Of a DNA stretch of 64,000 nt, positions 36,121 through 48,710 are shown piece after piece. The stretch spans positions 12,199,001-12,263,000 of the forward strand of contig JAPTOF010000007.1 of the NCBI GenBank assembly GCA_028554755.1, in the 5' to 3' direction. Below the pieces are notes generated by a model that was given only the letters and a program-made list of their open reading frames with translations, ran no database searches and was not told the DNA's origin. Each line of letters starts with the position of its first letter. Position 1 is the first letter of the stretch. The DNA comes from Cordia subcordata (taxonomy: Eukaryota > Streptophyta > Magnoliopsida > Boraginales > Cordiaceae). Both the position numbers and the translations under genes were made by a program.

Positions 36121-36372
36121 AATTTAACCATTGTTTATCATTCCAATTTCCCTTCTAATCTTGCAAAATTGATCCTCATGTAATGGTTTAGTGAAAATAT
36201 CAACAATGTGATGCAAAGTATTAACAAATTCAAGTATGATATCTCCTTTTTGTACATGATCTCTAATGAAATGGTGCCGAATCTCAATATGCTTAGTTCT
36301 TGAATGTTGAATTGGGTTTTTAGTGAGATTAATTGTACTAGTATTATCACAATATATAGGAACATGATCATA

Positions 36373-37598
36373 TTACAAGCCATAATCAAGTAAATTTTGT
36401 TTCATCCATAAAATTTGAGCTACACATCTACCAGCTGCAATATATTCGGCTTTGGTGGTAGAGATAGCAATACTATTTTGTTTCCTACATGACCAAGATA
36501 CTAAAGAATGTCCTAGGAATTGACAAGTTTCACTAGTGCTTTTACGGTCTACTTTACATCCAGCGTAGTCAGCATCAGAAAATCCACATAAATCAAATGA
36601 AGTTCCTTTTGCATACCAAAACCCTAGATTTCTTGTTCCTTTAAGATATCTAATTATTCTTTTTATAGCAACTAAATGAGTTTCCTTAGGATTAGATTGA
36701 AATCTGGCACATAAGCAAACTGCAAACATGATATCCAGTTTAGAGGCAATTAAATATAATAAGCTAGTGATCATATCTCTGTATTTCTTCTCATCTACAG
36801 GTTACCTTTTTCATCCTTATCCAATTTTGTTAAGGGGCTCATAGGAGTTCCAATTTCCTTTGCATTTTCAAGCCCAAATTTTTTGATAATTTTCTTGGTG
36901 TATTTGTCTCGATTGATAAAGATCCCCTCCTTTGTTTGTTTGATATGGAGTCCAAGGAAAAATGTTAACTCTCCTATCATGCTCATTTCAAGCTCTTTTT
37001 GCATGCACTTAGAAAAACTCTCACATAAAGATACATTAGTAGCACTAACGATTATATCATCAACATAAATTTGTACAAGTAGAATGTCATTCCCTTCTCT
37101 TTTAATAAACAAAGTAGAGTCAAGTTTTCCTCTTTAAAAGTTGTTTTCCACAAGAAATGCACTAAGTCTTTCATACCAATCTCTAGGAGCTTACTTTAAA
37201 CCGTACAATGCTTTTTCTAGTTTAAAAACTTGATTTGGCAAACATGAATCTTCAAAACTGGGAGGTTGTTCAATATAAACCTCTTCTTCAATAAAACCAT
37301 TTAAAAAAGCACTTTTAACATCCATTTGATAAAGTTTGAAGTCCATATAACATGCAAATGTACGTAACATTCGAATGGATTCAAGTCTAGCTACGGGGCC
37401 ATAAGTCTCATCATAATCAATTCCTTCTTCTTGATTATATCCTTGGGCTACTAGTCTAGCCTTGTTCCTAGTTATTATACTGGCTTCATCTAGTTTGTTT
37501 CTAAATACCCATTTTGTTCCTATTACTAGTCTATATTTAGCCCTTTCAACTAACTTCCAAACTTTATTTCTATCAAATTGGTTAAGTTCTTCTTGCAT
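36373..37598 (-). pseudogene. Sirevirus reverse transcriptase and RNase H
   Basis: RT runs from MQEELNQFDRNKVWKLVERA through [60 protein letters not shown] and LEKALYGLK. The catalytic motif LVQIYVDDIIVSATN is at about 37075. After a break near 36790 RNase H is well kept: LYLIASKLDIMFAVCLCARF, GFSDADYAGCKVDRKSTSET, SWSCRKQNSIAISTTKAEYI and QILWMKQNLLDYGL, with its acidic residues present. Frame breaks lie near 37190-37110 and 36795-36774, so no full enzyme can be made. Confidence 0.92.
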
Positions 37599-37708
37599 AG
37601 CAATTATCCATTCTTTTCAAGTAAGACTTCTTTTACATTTTTAGGTTCTATATGAGAAATAAATGCATAATGTTCACAAAAAGCATTAATATTGCGCCTA
37701 GTTCTTAC

Positions 37709-39252
37709 TTATTCACTTGGATCACCGAGGATTTGATCTTGAGGATGGTTTCTTACAAACTTCCAACTCTTCAGTAGGTCTCCATGAGTTTCTTTGGTTT
37801 CAATGTTTCCTTTGTTTAAGCATTTTTCACTCTCCATATTAACTTGAGACTCCTTTTCTTTATATTCTTCTTCTTGCTTTGCATCTTCTTGTTTTGTTGG
37901 AGTTTTTTTGTCTTTTGGAGTTGGATCTTCAAGTGTCATCTTTTCCAAAAGATAACCTACATCGTCAATTTCCCTTCTCGGGTCAAATGGGTTAGTCTCA
38001 TCAAATATAACATGCATTGATTCTTCCACAACAAGAGTTCTTTTATTATAAATTCTATACGCTTTACTCTTTATGGAATAACCCAAAAATATGCCATCAT
38101 CTGATTTAGCATCAAATTTCCTTTAGTGGTCCTTAGTATTTAGGATAAAACATTTACAACCAAATACTTTGAAGTATGAAATTTTAGGTATTTTTCCATG
38201 CTATAGTTCATATGGAGTTTTATTTAAGATAGGTCTAATTAAAACCTTATTTTGCACATAACATGCAGTGTTTATGGCTTCACTTCAAATATATGTTGGC
38301 AAGTTGTGTTCTTTTAGCATGGTTCTTGCCAGTTCTTGTAATGTAGGATTCTTCCTCTCTACTACCCCATTTTGTTGAGGAGTCCGAGGGACAAAAAAGT
38401 TGTGTTCAATGCCATGTTCATCACAAAAATTCATGAAAGGAGTGTTCACATATTTGGTGTCATTATCACTACGTATGCAAGTTATCAAGTAGCCTTTCTC
38501 ATTTTGCACTTTTCTACACATTCTTGCAAATTCATTGAAGGCATCATTTTTATGTGCAAGAAACATGACCCATGTAAATCTATTATAGTCATCTACAACT
38601 ACAAATGTACATCTAGAACCTCTTAAGCTAGCCACATCAATAGGTCTAAACAAATCTTTATGTAATAATTGCAATGCTCTATTTGTTGAAACTTTATTTA
38701 AGGGTTTGAAAGATGTCTTATGTTGTTTCACTAATTGACAAGCATAACAAATTTTATGTTTTTCAAACTTTCGCTTTAGTAAGTCTTTAACTAGATCATG
38801 CTTTGATAAATCATTCAACAAGCTCATGCTAGCATGTCCCAATCTTCTATGCCATAACCAAGCGTCATCATACACAACAGACAAGCATTTCACATGTTGA
38901 CACCAAGTTGATCAATTTCAACGGTGTAGACATTTTCATTTCTCTTAGCTACAAATAATATATTATGATTTTCACATTCATACACAATGCAACTAGAGGA
39001 TTGAAAAACTACTTTATGACCTTTGTCACACAATTGACTAATACTAAGTAGATTAAATTTTAGGCCTTCTACAAGTAAGACATTATGTATAGCAAGAGAA
39101 TTTTTGTCACCAATGCTTCCTTTTTCGAGTAATTTTCCTTTGCTATTGTCACCAAAGGTAACATCTCCTCTTTTTGTCTTTTTCAACTTGTAGAAGAGTG
39201 ATGAGTTCCCTGTCATGTGCTTGGAACAGCCACTATCGAAGATCCACTTCAT
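37709..39252 (-). pseudogene. Sirevirus protease and integrase
   Basis: The protease starts MKWIFDSGCSKHMTGNSSLF with an intact DSG, then LKFNLLSISQLCDKGHKVVF. Integrase has the HHCC zinc-binding part (WHRRLGHASMSLL ... CYACQLVKQHKTSF), then the three acidic residues in LHKDLFRP, CIRSDNDTKY and NGVVERKN. It keeps GSRCTFVVVDDYNRFTWVMF. The C-terminal part MGYSIKSKAYRIYNKRTLVV is in a separate frame segment (37709-38086), followed by a Lys/Glu-rich linker. Breaks lie at about 38890 and 38285-38086. Confidence 0.92.
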
Positions 39253-40542
39253 CTTGCTTTACTTTCATTGCATACCTACACACATGAAATTCAAATGCAA
39301 GATCACGGAGTTTCTTGTAGTAACAATGAGTTGATACATGTCCTTTCTTTTCACAATATGTGCAAGTAATGTTAGATTTTGGTAAAGAGGAGGGTGTAGA
39401 GGTAGAAGCCTTGACAAAATAGGTTTTGAAATACTTTTGATTAATACTTGGTTTATACCCAATTCCGCTATTGTCAAAAGCTATTTTTTGACTTCCAAGG
39501 AGTTTTTCAAAGTTCTCCTTGCCATTTGTAAATTTTTGAATGATCCCATTCAAGTCCATATTTTTCTTTTTTAAATCTTTAACCTCTTTTTCAAATTTCA
39601 CAAAATCTCCGGCGTATGAATAACCTTCTTTTTCCAAAATCTCCATCTTTTCTATGAGAGAGGCATTTTTCTTTTCTAAAGTTTCTTTTTCATCAACATC
39701 AAGTTTTAATTTTCTATGCATTTGCTTATTTTTTGCTAAAGCTAGAGATAGATCATCATATAATTTAGCAAATGCATCCTTTAGTTCATCAAAGTTATAT
39801 TCCTCTTCCTTTTCTTCACCAGATGAATAATAAATAGATGGAGAAGGTGAAGATAGTAGCTCATCCTCATTGGCCATGAGGCAAAAGTTGGCTACCTTAT
39901 GTTGTTCTTCCATATCTTCTTCATTTCGGAGATGTCCCAAGTGGCTTTGAGTGTCTTCCCTTCTTTCTTCTTAGAAAGTTTTGGACAATTTGCTTTTATG
40001 TGTCCCGGCTTGTTGCAATTGAAGCATTTCAATTCGTCACTTTTTGTTTCCTTTGTCCTCTTAAAGTCTTTGCTTTCTTTTCCTTTCTTCTTCCAATTTG
40101 CATTGTTTGAGGATGCTTTTCTTTTCATCTTTCTAAATTTCATGAATTTTTTGAAGTTTCGGGAAAGAAGTGCAATTTCCTAATCCTCTGGGTCCTCATC
40201 ATCTTCTTCATCTTCACTTGATGTATATTTTGATGCAACGAGCGCAATGGACTTCTTTGCTTTTCTCTCTTCCTCTTCATGATCTTTTATTTCAAGCTTA
40301 TGAGTCATGAGTGATCCAATGAGCTTATTGAGCTCCAAAGTGTTTAAATCTTTAGCTTCTTTGGTGGCCTTGACTTTTGGTTGCCATGATGATGGCAAGC
40401 TCCTTAGCACCTTTCTTATTTTCTCTACATTGGAATAGTCCTTTCCAAGTGCCATCAAGCCATTCGTAATTTCATCAAATCTAAAAAACATTTGCTCAAC
40501 ATTTTTGTTAGGAAGCATATTAAACAATTCATATCTATGCAC
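39233..40542 (-). pseudogene. Sirevirus gag, C-terminal part with two zinc knuckles
   Basis: This resumes directly left of the solo LTR with MHRYELFNMLPNKNVEQMFF and RKVLRSLPSSWQPKVKATKE. It continues to the first knuckle CFNCNKPGHIKANC (near 40020), a Glu/Lys-rich coiled coil (about 39500-39850) and a second knuckle CTYCEKKGHVSTHC (near 39350). Both knuckles are intact, unlike in the first Sirevirus. Three frame segments are needed to read it. Confidence 0.9.
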
Positions 40543-40545
40543 AAG

Positions 40546-42407
40546 TGATGTGTTGGTTTCATGTGTGATTTTGCATTATATTTCTATATCTATTTTGAGG
40601 TGTTTTGTGCTCTATAAGGTGTATTAGTATAGCATTTATATCATACTTGAGCATATTAAGCTTTTGGTGTTTATAGTTAAGCTTAAAGCATCAATGCTAC
40701 TCTAAAGTACACTTTATCTTGTGTTCTAGGTGAGTTTGAGGAATGTCTTAAGCTGAACAAAGTTGGAGATGGCTTCGGCAAGTATTGAAGAAGATTTTGA
40801 AGATGAAATGTGGAAGAAAATCATGTTCGAAAGCTTTCGGACAAAGACCAAAGCAACCGGAAGCAAAACGAAGCTAAAAGAGAGCAAAGAGGCACTACCA
40901 GAGCACTGGCTTCAAAGTACTGGTACACCGGCTCACTATTCCGCAAAAAACAGAAGCAATCTTCTACTACTAGAATAGAGGCCCCTTGGTACCGGTGCTC
41001 CGGTAGTTGCATAAATTGGCTACATAAGCCCGCTTTTGGCCATTTTATGCAAGAACAAGTTACATTCTTTCACACCCATCTCCCAAAACCCTAATCCTCT
41101 CATCTCCCACCTCTCACACACTCTTCCATACACAAAAGCACTTTGGAATCAAGCCTTTAAGAGGATCAAACACAAGGATTTGGGCATAGCTCTTGGATTG
41201 TAAAGATATGGATTTGGATAAAAAGGTAGCTTCTTTGTCTCTCTTTTATCCTAAGTTAATATGTTTGACTAGAGCTATGTAGGGTGATTTACTCTTGTAT
41301 TATGGATGATTATTACATTATTTTTATGGCTATTTGATGGATTTATATATATGCTTTATGCTTAGGGCTTCAAAGGCTATTTTACATACATGTCTATGTG
41401 TTTGTTAAAATGCCTCAAAGAAGTTGCATATATACATTAAAGTCTATTGTGCTATTAACCATTTCTAAATCATTATGCTAGCATGTCTATGTGTTTATGT
41501 GGTGATTACATGAAGTGGGTATGACTATATACATGTCTATGAGTGTGTTAGCATATTTAATAGCATAAATAGCTTCTATTGCATACATGTCGGGTGTCAT
41601 TGCTTAAATTGGTGTAATCTAAGTATGTCTATGTGCTTAGTAGTAGAATACCCTAGAATATTCTCAAACAGCATGCCCTAGATGTGTTTACTTTGCACTT
41701 AAACGTTAATACCCGTTATTGTGATAATGATCGGTGGTGCATAATTAATGGCTAGCCTAAGTTGAGTCTCCTTTTAGCTTTAAATCCAGCTAATGGGTTT
41801 TAGGGTAGGTACGTCGACCTTAGATGGACTAGGTCTTGGCTTTAAATCTAGCCAATGGTTTAGAAGCTAGGGTTAGAACAATCTAAGTCACCTAGAATCC
41901 TAACTAGCTAGCCCTATAGCCCTAAGTCATAAAGACCATACGCCGTGGCTCTAAGGGTCGTCACCTAGGGATGGATTCACACTGAGTCTTAAGGTGTAAT
42001 TAGGAGGTTAATTAGGAGACTAGACAAGAGCAACCGAGTTTAATCCATCAAGCAACCTTAACATGACGTAGTAATCACCCATTTGCAAGTCGTAATCACC
42101 TTATTCCCCATTTTCACGTGTTAGCATCCCCTTAGATCGCTTGATTCCCCTTTACACTTACACACACACCACCTTTTTATTTCCTTGTTCTTAGATTAGG
42201 TTTACTTTTCCTGAGCTCCCTTTAAATCAAAAACCTCAAAAACATTATAGTTAGGACCTCAACATGTAGCTTTTAGGACGCACTTAGCTTAGGACACCAT
42301 ACACGTTAGGCCTCCCCGTGGATTCGACCCCGCACTCGTACACACTGTACTACACACGTCCCGTGCGCTTGTGGGCTATTTAGGCTTGTGCCGCGAGATA
42401 GCAATCA
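40546..42407 (+). mobile_element. Solo LTR of an Athila-like Ty3/gypsy family, inserted in Sirevirus gag
   Basis: It begins TGATGTGTTGG and ends GCAATCA, with a perfect 5-bp target duplication ACAAG on both sides (40541-40545 and 42408-42412). There is no internal element, so it is a solo LTR left by recombination between two LTRs. It shares its start (TGATGTGTTG) and long internal phrases (GGCTTTAAATC followed by AGC, TTTAAATC-AGCCAA-GGTTTA, CACCTAGGGA) with the 1834-bp LTR at 55901-57734. Length 1862 bp agrees. Removing it rejoins the gag frame. Confidence 0.93.
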
Positions 42408-42412
42408 ACAAG

Positions 42413-42777
42413 CATAACAATTCTAGATTCTTTTACTTGGCTAGTTCCTTCATAAGTTACTTCCAATTGGTCCCAAAGTTCCTTAGCTGAAGTGCACCCC
42501 ATTACCCTTGCAAATTTGGTGACATTCATAGCATTGAATAAATAATGTAAAGCTTTTTGATTTAAATCAAATAGTTTAATATCCTCATCATTCCATTTAT
42601 TTTTGGGTTTGGGTATTCTCCTATTCCCTTCTAATTTTGTAGGTAAAGTAGATCCATTTTCTATAATTTCTAAGTTTTATAATCATGTGATTGCATAAAC
42701 ACTTTCATTCTCATTTTCCAAAATGCATAGTTGGTTCCATCAAAAGGGGGTGCTTGCTTAATAGAAATTCCCTCCAT
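42413..42777 (-). pseudogene. Sirevirus gag, N-terminal part
   Basis: ATG at 42777 gives MEGISIKQAPPFDGTNYAFW then KMRMKVFMQSHDYKT and stops in the next codons. Further left the translation matches the other Sirevirus gag (FNAMNVTKFARVMGCTSAKE, then LWDQLEVTYEG) up to the ACAAG insertion site of the solo LTR. It continues beyond that LTR at 40542. Confidence 0.85.
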
Positions 42778-42826
42778 CTTTGCTAAATGTAATTGTATTA
42801 GTTGTTAAACTATAGGTAGAACCCTA

Positions 42827-42838
42827 GCTCTGATACCA
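42827..42838 (-). promoter_or_regulatory. Primer binding site of Sirevirus-like element 2
   Basis: The minus strand reads TGGTATCAGAGC two bases after the LTR, an exact match to the canonical tRNA-iMet primer site of plant copia elements. Confidence 0.92.
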
Positions 42839-42840
42839 AT

Positions 42841-44189
42841 TGTAGTTGTAAATATCTTGGGGGGAGGGGTTGAATTAAGATATATATACTAATATTTATT
42901 TTTTAAAAATTCATAGAAATTCAACTATTTCAATTAAGCATTATATCAAACACAATGTAATCAATATAAGTAAATAGAAATAAATAAAGTGTAGAGAGAA
43001 GGAAGACAAACGATTTTAAGGTGGTTTGGCCAAGCCTACATCCACTGCCTAAGGAAGCTCCCCTTAGGACTTCAACAATCTTTACTAAGTGTTTCTTCAA
43101 ATCTTGATGAAGCAAAGACCAATTTTTTACAACTCTTTGAAGACAAACTTCAAAGAACCTAAGAGTCCCACTCTTTAGGATTTCCTCACACTTTTGCAAG
43201 CTTTAATGGATGTCTCTCTTAAGATTTCTTAGCTCACAAAGTGTGTATACAATCAAGAAGAATAAGAAATGATGAACAATCTGTAATTTCTTCTTAAAAG
43301 AGAATATAGCAATAAATGGTGCTCTTGAAAGCTCAAAGGCATTACAAGAATAGCTTAAAGATCAATTGGAAGATGATATATGATTTTGCAAGCTTGAATT
43401 GATGATTTGAATGAGTTTTTAAAGATGTATTTAAAGAGATTTGAGAATTAGGGCTTTGGTAGGTGGAAGAAAAAAGGAGAAAATGGCCAAAATGGTAATA
43501 AACAGCTAATGCATTTATTACAGCATTTTGCTCAGCCACTCAATTGATTGGGTCGTCCTGCCTCTCTTTGGCCTTCTTTGACTAGGCCAGATGCCTTCGT
43601 CTGTCGACCGGCTAGGGGGTCTGGCTTTTTCTTCCCCTTCTCTAATTTGGCCGAGTGACCCTCCCTGGTCAGCCGGTCGACCAGCTGGGGGTTTTGGCCA
43701 CTCCAGAGATAGTAGTAAAGCCAAACTTGCCGAAAAAATTTTTAAAACACAATTTTATCAACTTTTCATAACTCCAAATCATCTTAAGGCTTTTTGTAAA
43801 TACTTTTTATGACTTAGAAACACTTCAAAACACATATTTACACTAAGTGTGCGTTCAAAATCATTTATGCTTTTATGAAATCTAATGTCAATGAGATTTA
43901 AATTGTTTGAGTTAACAAAATAAAGATTTGAGCCAAACACTTGCAATACTTAGGCATTTCACAAGAAGAGCAAGAACGTCCGATACCCCTTATGATGCCT
44001 CTTCTCCTCTTCATGCCTTCTCATCTTCTTCATCTTCAAATAATGCTCATTTGCTCATCTTTTCTCATCTTCCAAACATCTATCTACTCATCTTAGCAGT
44101 TATCTTCACAAGATGCTTTTTAATAAAATAATTATAAATGCATATCAATATTTTCATCATCAAAATTAATAACTAGTATTTAGCCAACA
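42841..44189 (-). repeat. 5' LTR of Sirevirus-like element 2 (1349 bp)
   Basis: It pairs with 32403-33792, carries the same GTCGACCGGC motif cluster at about 43530-43700, and ends AGCCAACA next to ATGAT. Confidence 0.93.
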
Positions 44190-44194
44190 ATGAT

Positions 44195-44916
44195 AAATGC
44201 AGTAATAGACGTATTCAATATAAAAGTTGCTTGTTAGTTCCAAATTTTATCACACAAACATACCGATCAACCTAAACACATTGTAAAAGAATTAATAATT
44301 TATCAATAAATTGTTCAATTTAAAATATTTGAATATATATTTTTACTCTTTGAAATCAAATTCTCTTTTCTATTTACAATTTGAAAACATCAAATTCTTT
44401 TATTTACTTTTACATAAGAGTAATCAACAAAAAAGATTACACATGTAAATAGACTAAGTTTAAAATTTTATGATATTAAAGTGCATTAGCCTAAATTTTT
44501 CTACAAATAAATCAAATTTATTATGTACAATAAAATTTTTTATATACAATCATATTAATTACCTCATGTTAAATCAAATAACATTATCTCACCTTTAGAT
44601 CACGTAAGCCATCATTTGATTGCACAATAATTACCATTAAACCATAAGCTAAGCAAAACAAAATACTATAATTTTGTATATCAAAATTACTTAAGTTGTA
44701 TATGTTTCATTTTAACAATGTTTAGAAAACAAAGTTAAATGAAATATGAAATACATTTGCTCAACTTATGTACATTTTATTTCAGACTGTGAACACATTA
44801 TTGAGTTTAAATTACACAAACACAACACTCTTGACTATAAATTATGTATATAAATAATGAATTTTATTTCATATATATGACATTTTTTTGAAATTACCAA
44901 GTCATTGTACTAAATA
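44195..44916. other. AT-rich spacer, nothing recognised
   Basis: No gene or element end is supported here. This was probably continuous with the sequence left of 32398 before the Sirevirus inserted. Confidence 0.4.
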
Positions 44917-45018
44917 TAAACCATACTCATTATGTGAAATTCAAAATATAAAATTTGAATTTATCAATTCATTAAATGTGAAATTTGTTTATGAATTTCA
45001 CATAATGTTTATGGTTTA
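44917..45018. repeat. 102-bp inverted repeat abutting an LTR
   Basis: The left arm (44917-44943) and right arm (44992-45018) are 27 bases each and match at 25 positions; the core is TTATGTGAAATTCA against TGAATTTCACATAA. It could be a very small MITE or a hairpin relic. The right arm ends exactly at the first base of the LTR at 45019. Confidence 0.6.
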
Positions 45019-46698
45019 TGTTTGTGTAAAAACAGCAAGTGCACAGTGTCGTGACAAGCAATAAAGTGATGTGAAGAATATTGTTCCCACGAATATTGTA
45101 TTGTCAGGTACTGAAATTGAAAAATCTTACTACTATTTGAACAATCGAAAGAAAATAATAAGGAAAACTTAGATCAAAATAAATAACTAAATTCCTATGT
45201 AATTAATAAGCTCGCAAGAAATAAATTAAAAACAATTAATAAAAGAAAAACAAATAAAAATAAAAATTAATAAACCAAGAAGAGCCTGCAAATAAAGATG
45301 ACTACGGCATGTGATTTCACCTAAGACACATACTAGATATTTTATTTAGTTGTGCACTTTTTTCCTTATTAATTTAATCTAAGTAGCCAGATTCTCTAGA
45401 TTAACCAATTATCTCTCTAGAACATAATCAATCCTACATTCAAAAATTTCTTGGCTAAATCTCTATGCAAAGACAATCTATGAATGTACCTAAAGTTCCA
45501 GAATCCTTACACAGGCTATGCTAACTTTGTCCATATCTCTATGCAACAAATAATTAACATCAACTCATATAGGTCCATTACACATATCACCGCTCAGTCT
45601 CAACATGCAATTAAAATCAAATCAATTGGTGGCCAGTCAATTAGAAGCATTAAGAACAATATGAATTGATATAAATTAAATTAATAGCATAAAAATTAAG
45701 TTCAATGCACAACCTAAAATAAAATTATCACATAGTAGTCAAAAATTTATCATAGCCCTAATACGAGAAATTTAGCTCATGTTCGGAAACATAAATCCTA
45801 AACTAATAATTTGAGACATGTTAAAATAATAAAAACTAAAACTAAAATATAACTTATAGTCTGAATTTAAAATTTAAAACTAATAATAAAATCTAAACAA
45901 AAATTTAAAGTCTAAAACACTCATCTAAAATTATAAAATTGAATATTAATTCTGAAAAATAGACATAATCTAAAATAAAGATTCAAATCTTAAGTTTGAA
46001 ATTTAACTAAAGCACAAAAAAAAAATGGAATTAATTCAAATACTAATCTGGAAAAATTGATGAATAACGTTGCGAGCTTCTTGAGAACTAATCTTTTAGC
46101 ACCACCCCACTCCATTCTTCTCTTGAAATCTACTCGTGACTATACTACAGACCCCGCTTTTTTTTTAAAGGCAACATACACACACACACACACATATAAA
46201 TCATCCACCTCCTCAGACTTTAAATCTTAGAAAAATTCTTTTCCTCTTCTGTTTCCTTCTTTCTTTCCTTCACGTGTTTCTCTTCCCATATTCAAGCCAA
46301 TCCTATCAAAATAGTTAGCTTGTAGTAATTGCTTGTGGGGTTTACATGCCATAATTGTTAAATAACTTTTCTTCATTTTTAGCCCAAAAATTTCCATTCC
46401 GCTTTGACCATCTTAACTATAGAATTAGCTCAAGCTTTGATCAGGAAAGTTGTAGGTCTCGTCGTGAACTTTTCATTAATATCTTGAACCACCTCATTCT
46501 GAGATTCGAGCGAGAAGTTACGGCCAAAAGATTCAAAAAGTTTATTTTTCGTCCAAAAATCCACATTTATTCCACCTATAAAATTAATAGACAAATGACA
46601 CTAATTAGGTAGAATTTATTCTAAGATAAAATTCCATCAAACTTAGACTTCAAGTTTAAGAGATATAAAAATATAGGGAAAATGAATCTTATCAAACA
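45019..46698 (-). repeat. 3' LTR of the gag-protease-only element (1680 bp)
   Basis: It starts TGTTTGTGTAAAAAC and ends TATCAAACA. The next bases CCCCCAAACTTAAGC give the polypurine tract on the minus strand. It matches 51209-51548 at its beginning. Confidence 0.85.
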
Positions 46699-48540
46699 CC
46701 CCCAAACTTAAGCTTTGCTTGTCCTTGAGCAAAAGAACTAAGCCAAAAGCATGGATTGACTTCACAAACTCACCTCAAAGATTGCACATAATATATAGCT
46801 CAAAGAAGATTCAAGACCCAGTGAAAATTCAAGTTCCAATTCAAACATTAGTAACACCTCAAATGGAGTTCTTGGTGTGTGTGTGAATAACCAATCTCAT
46901 ATCCATGCCAGCTACTCAAATCATTCCAATGCAACCAAGAAATTGGTGGAATTGATCTCACTTGAAGAATTTCTCAATCTCTTTTTTTTTTTCCTCAGAA
47001 TTGTTTTTTTTTTCCCTCTTGTTCTTTTTTTTTAATGATTTCTTTTTTCTGCTTTTTTTTTTCATTAAATTTTCTCTCTTCTTTTCTTTTCCTCCTCTCT
47101 CTATGAACGAACTCCATAAGTCTACTTGTCATAACAACTCTCCACTAATGTAGACAACACACTACCAAAATTTAATAGGACTTTTCAAGGGTTATAATGT
47201 AAGGCTGGAGTAAGGGCTAATATAACAAAAGATAGATTAGGATTCACAAGAAAAGAACAAGAGAACTCAAATAAACCCACAATGAAGTACCAAATATTCT
47301 CAATTCGTAGCACCCACACAAAGAATGCATAACCTCCTTCTTTCACTTTTCAAACTCATCTCTTTCTTTCAAATTTCCCTTTTCTCATGCTTTCTCATGA
47401 ATACATATACTGATCACAATCAAGAATTTTTCTCAAACTCATTTTTCCTAAAATTTATTTTTCTCTCTTTTTCTCTTTCAACTGGACAAATTTGAATAAC
47501 AAATAATTTTATTCTTTTCTTTCCAATTCTTTTTCTTGTTTCATACTTCACAATTTAAGGAATCTCCAAACAAACTTTTCTTTTTCATCCAAACTCTTTT
47601 CCACTCTTATTTTCTCAATTTTTTCACACTCTTTTTTCGCAATTTGAAAATACTCAAAACAGGCAACATTTTACTTACCATTGTTCTTCAAAATGGAGCA
47701 AATGAGTTCTCATGCAAGGGTAAGGATAAATCATTTAATAGTTAAAAGGTCAAGGATATTGAGGGTTAAACAAAGAAAAGGCTCTTACATATAAAGGTTC
47801 AAAGAGGTGAACTAGGGATATAATGATCAGGGTTAGGCTTGAAAGACTCAAACGATCCAAAAATGGCTTAAATCATCTCCCTGATAGTGCATTGTCTAGG
47901 ATTTCACCTTGAGTGATACTCAAACAAGTTCTAGAGTTCAAATATAAGATGAGCAACAAATCTTCTGAATACACCACAACTTTTCTCAACCAACAATCAA
48001 CTCAAGAAACTCAACCAAAGAGAATTCAACAATTCAGGCAATCATATACTCATGGTTATGTGTTCAAGAAAGTTCAAGAAACTCAATCACGGTGAAGCTA
48101 AAATCCAATTGGAAAAGAACAAGAAAACAGTGTCTTAAAGCACCATATTCAATCTCAACCATGTTCTCATCATCAGCATATGATTGTCAGACCATACTAA
48201 AGCTCACAAAACAAAATTTTTGTTTTCAATTTTTCAAATTTTTCTCTTTTTTTTGATTTTTTTTTTTTTTTTTGGCTAGAGTTTCTCTTCCCTACTCCCA
48301 AACATAAAACCAACACTATCCTTAATGTTAAGAAAATAAAAGAGAAGGGAAAAAGAAATTTCCCTAAATTTTCTAACGTGGAGCCTGCATGAAGCTTGAG
48401 AAATCTGTTGCCACGACCCCCCAAACTTATGCGAAACTCAATTCCTAAGAACAAAAAAATAAATGATAAAGAAAAAGTAGAAATAAAAAAGTATAATAGA
48501 AAAACAAAAACAAAAACGAATTCACAAAGACAATTGGGTT
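46699..48540 (-). other. Non-coding 3' internal region of the gag-protease-only element
   Basis: There are strong T and C/T tracts on the + strand (46980-47100, 47460-47640, 48235-48275) and no pol motifs on either strand. It ends at the left with the polypurine tract. Athila-type elements usually have pol before such a region; here it directly follows the protease. Confidence 0.6.
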
Positions 48541-48710
48541 GCCTTCCATGAAGTACTTAGTTTATAGTCTTTAGCCAGACTTCTTCTCAGCTCGTTCTCA
48601 TGGGTCAACTAATGGAAATGCATAGCATAAATGCACTGGTTAAGGTTTGAACTCCAAAACGAATAGCATAATGCACTTACTGAGATTTGAACTCCAATTT
48701 TAGTGATCGC

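Larger units (their letters stand above)
32403..44189 (-). mobile_element. Sirevirus-like Ty1/copia retrotransposon 2 (11.8 kb including a nested solo LTR)
   Basis: LTRs of 1390 and 1349 bp begin TGTAG and end AGCCAACA, flanked by a perfect ATGAT duplication (32398-32402 and 44190-44194). On the minus strand, from right to left, come an exact tRNA-iMet primer site, gag, protease, integrase, RT, RNase H and ORF3. Gag is interrupted by a 1.86-kb solo LTR with its own target duplication. Without that insert the element is about 9.9 kb, a normal Sirevirus size. Its coding regions are better preserved than those of the neighbouring element. Confidence 0.94.

Noticed and set aside
40763..41094. Short + strand frames inside the solo LTR
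   Set aside because: They overlap each other within a non-coding LTR. The LTR boundaries and target duplication explain the sequence fully.
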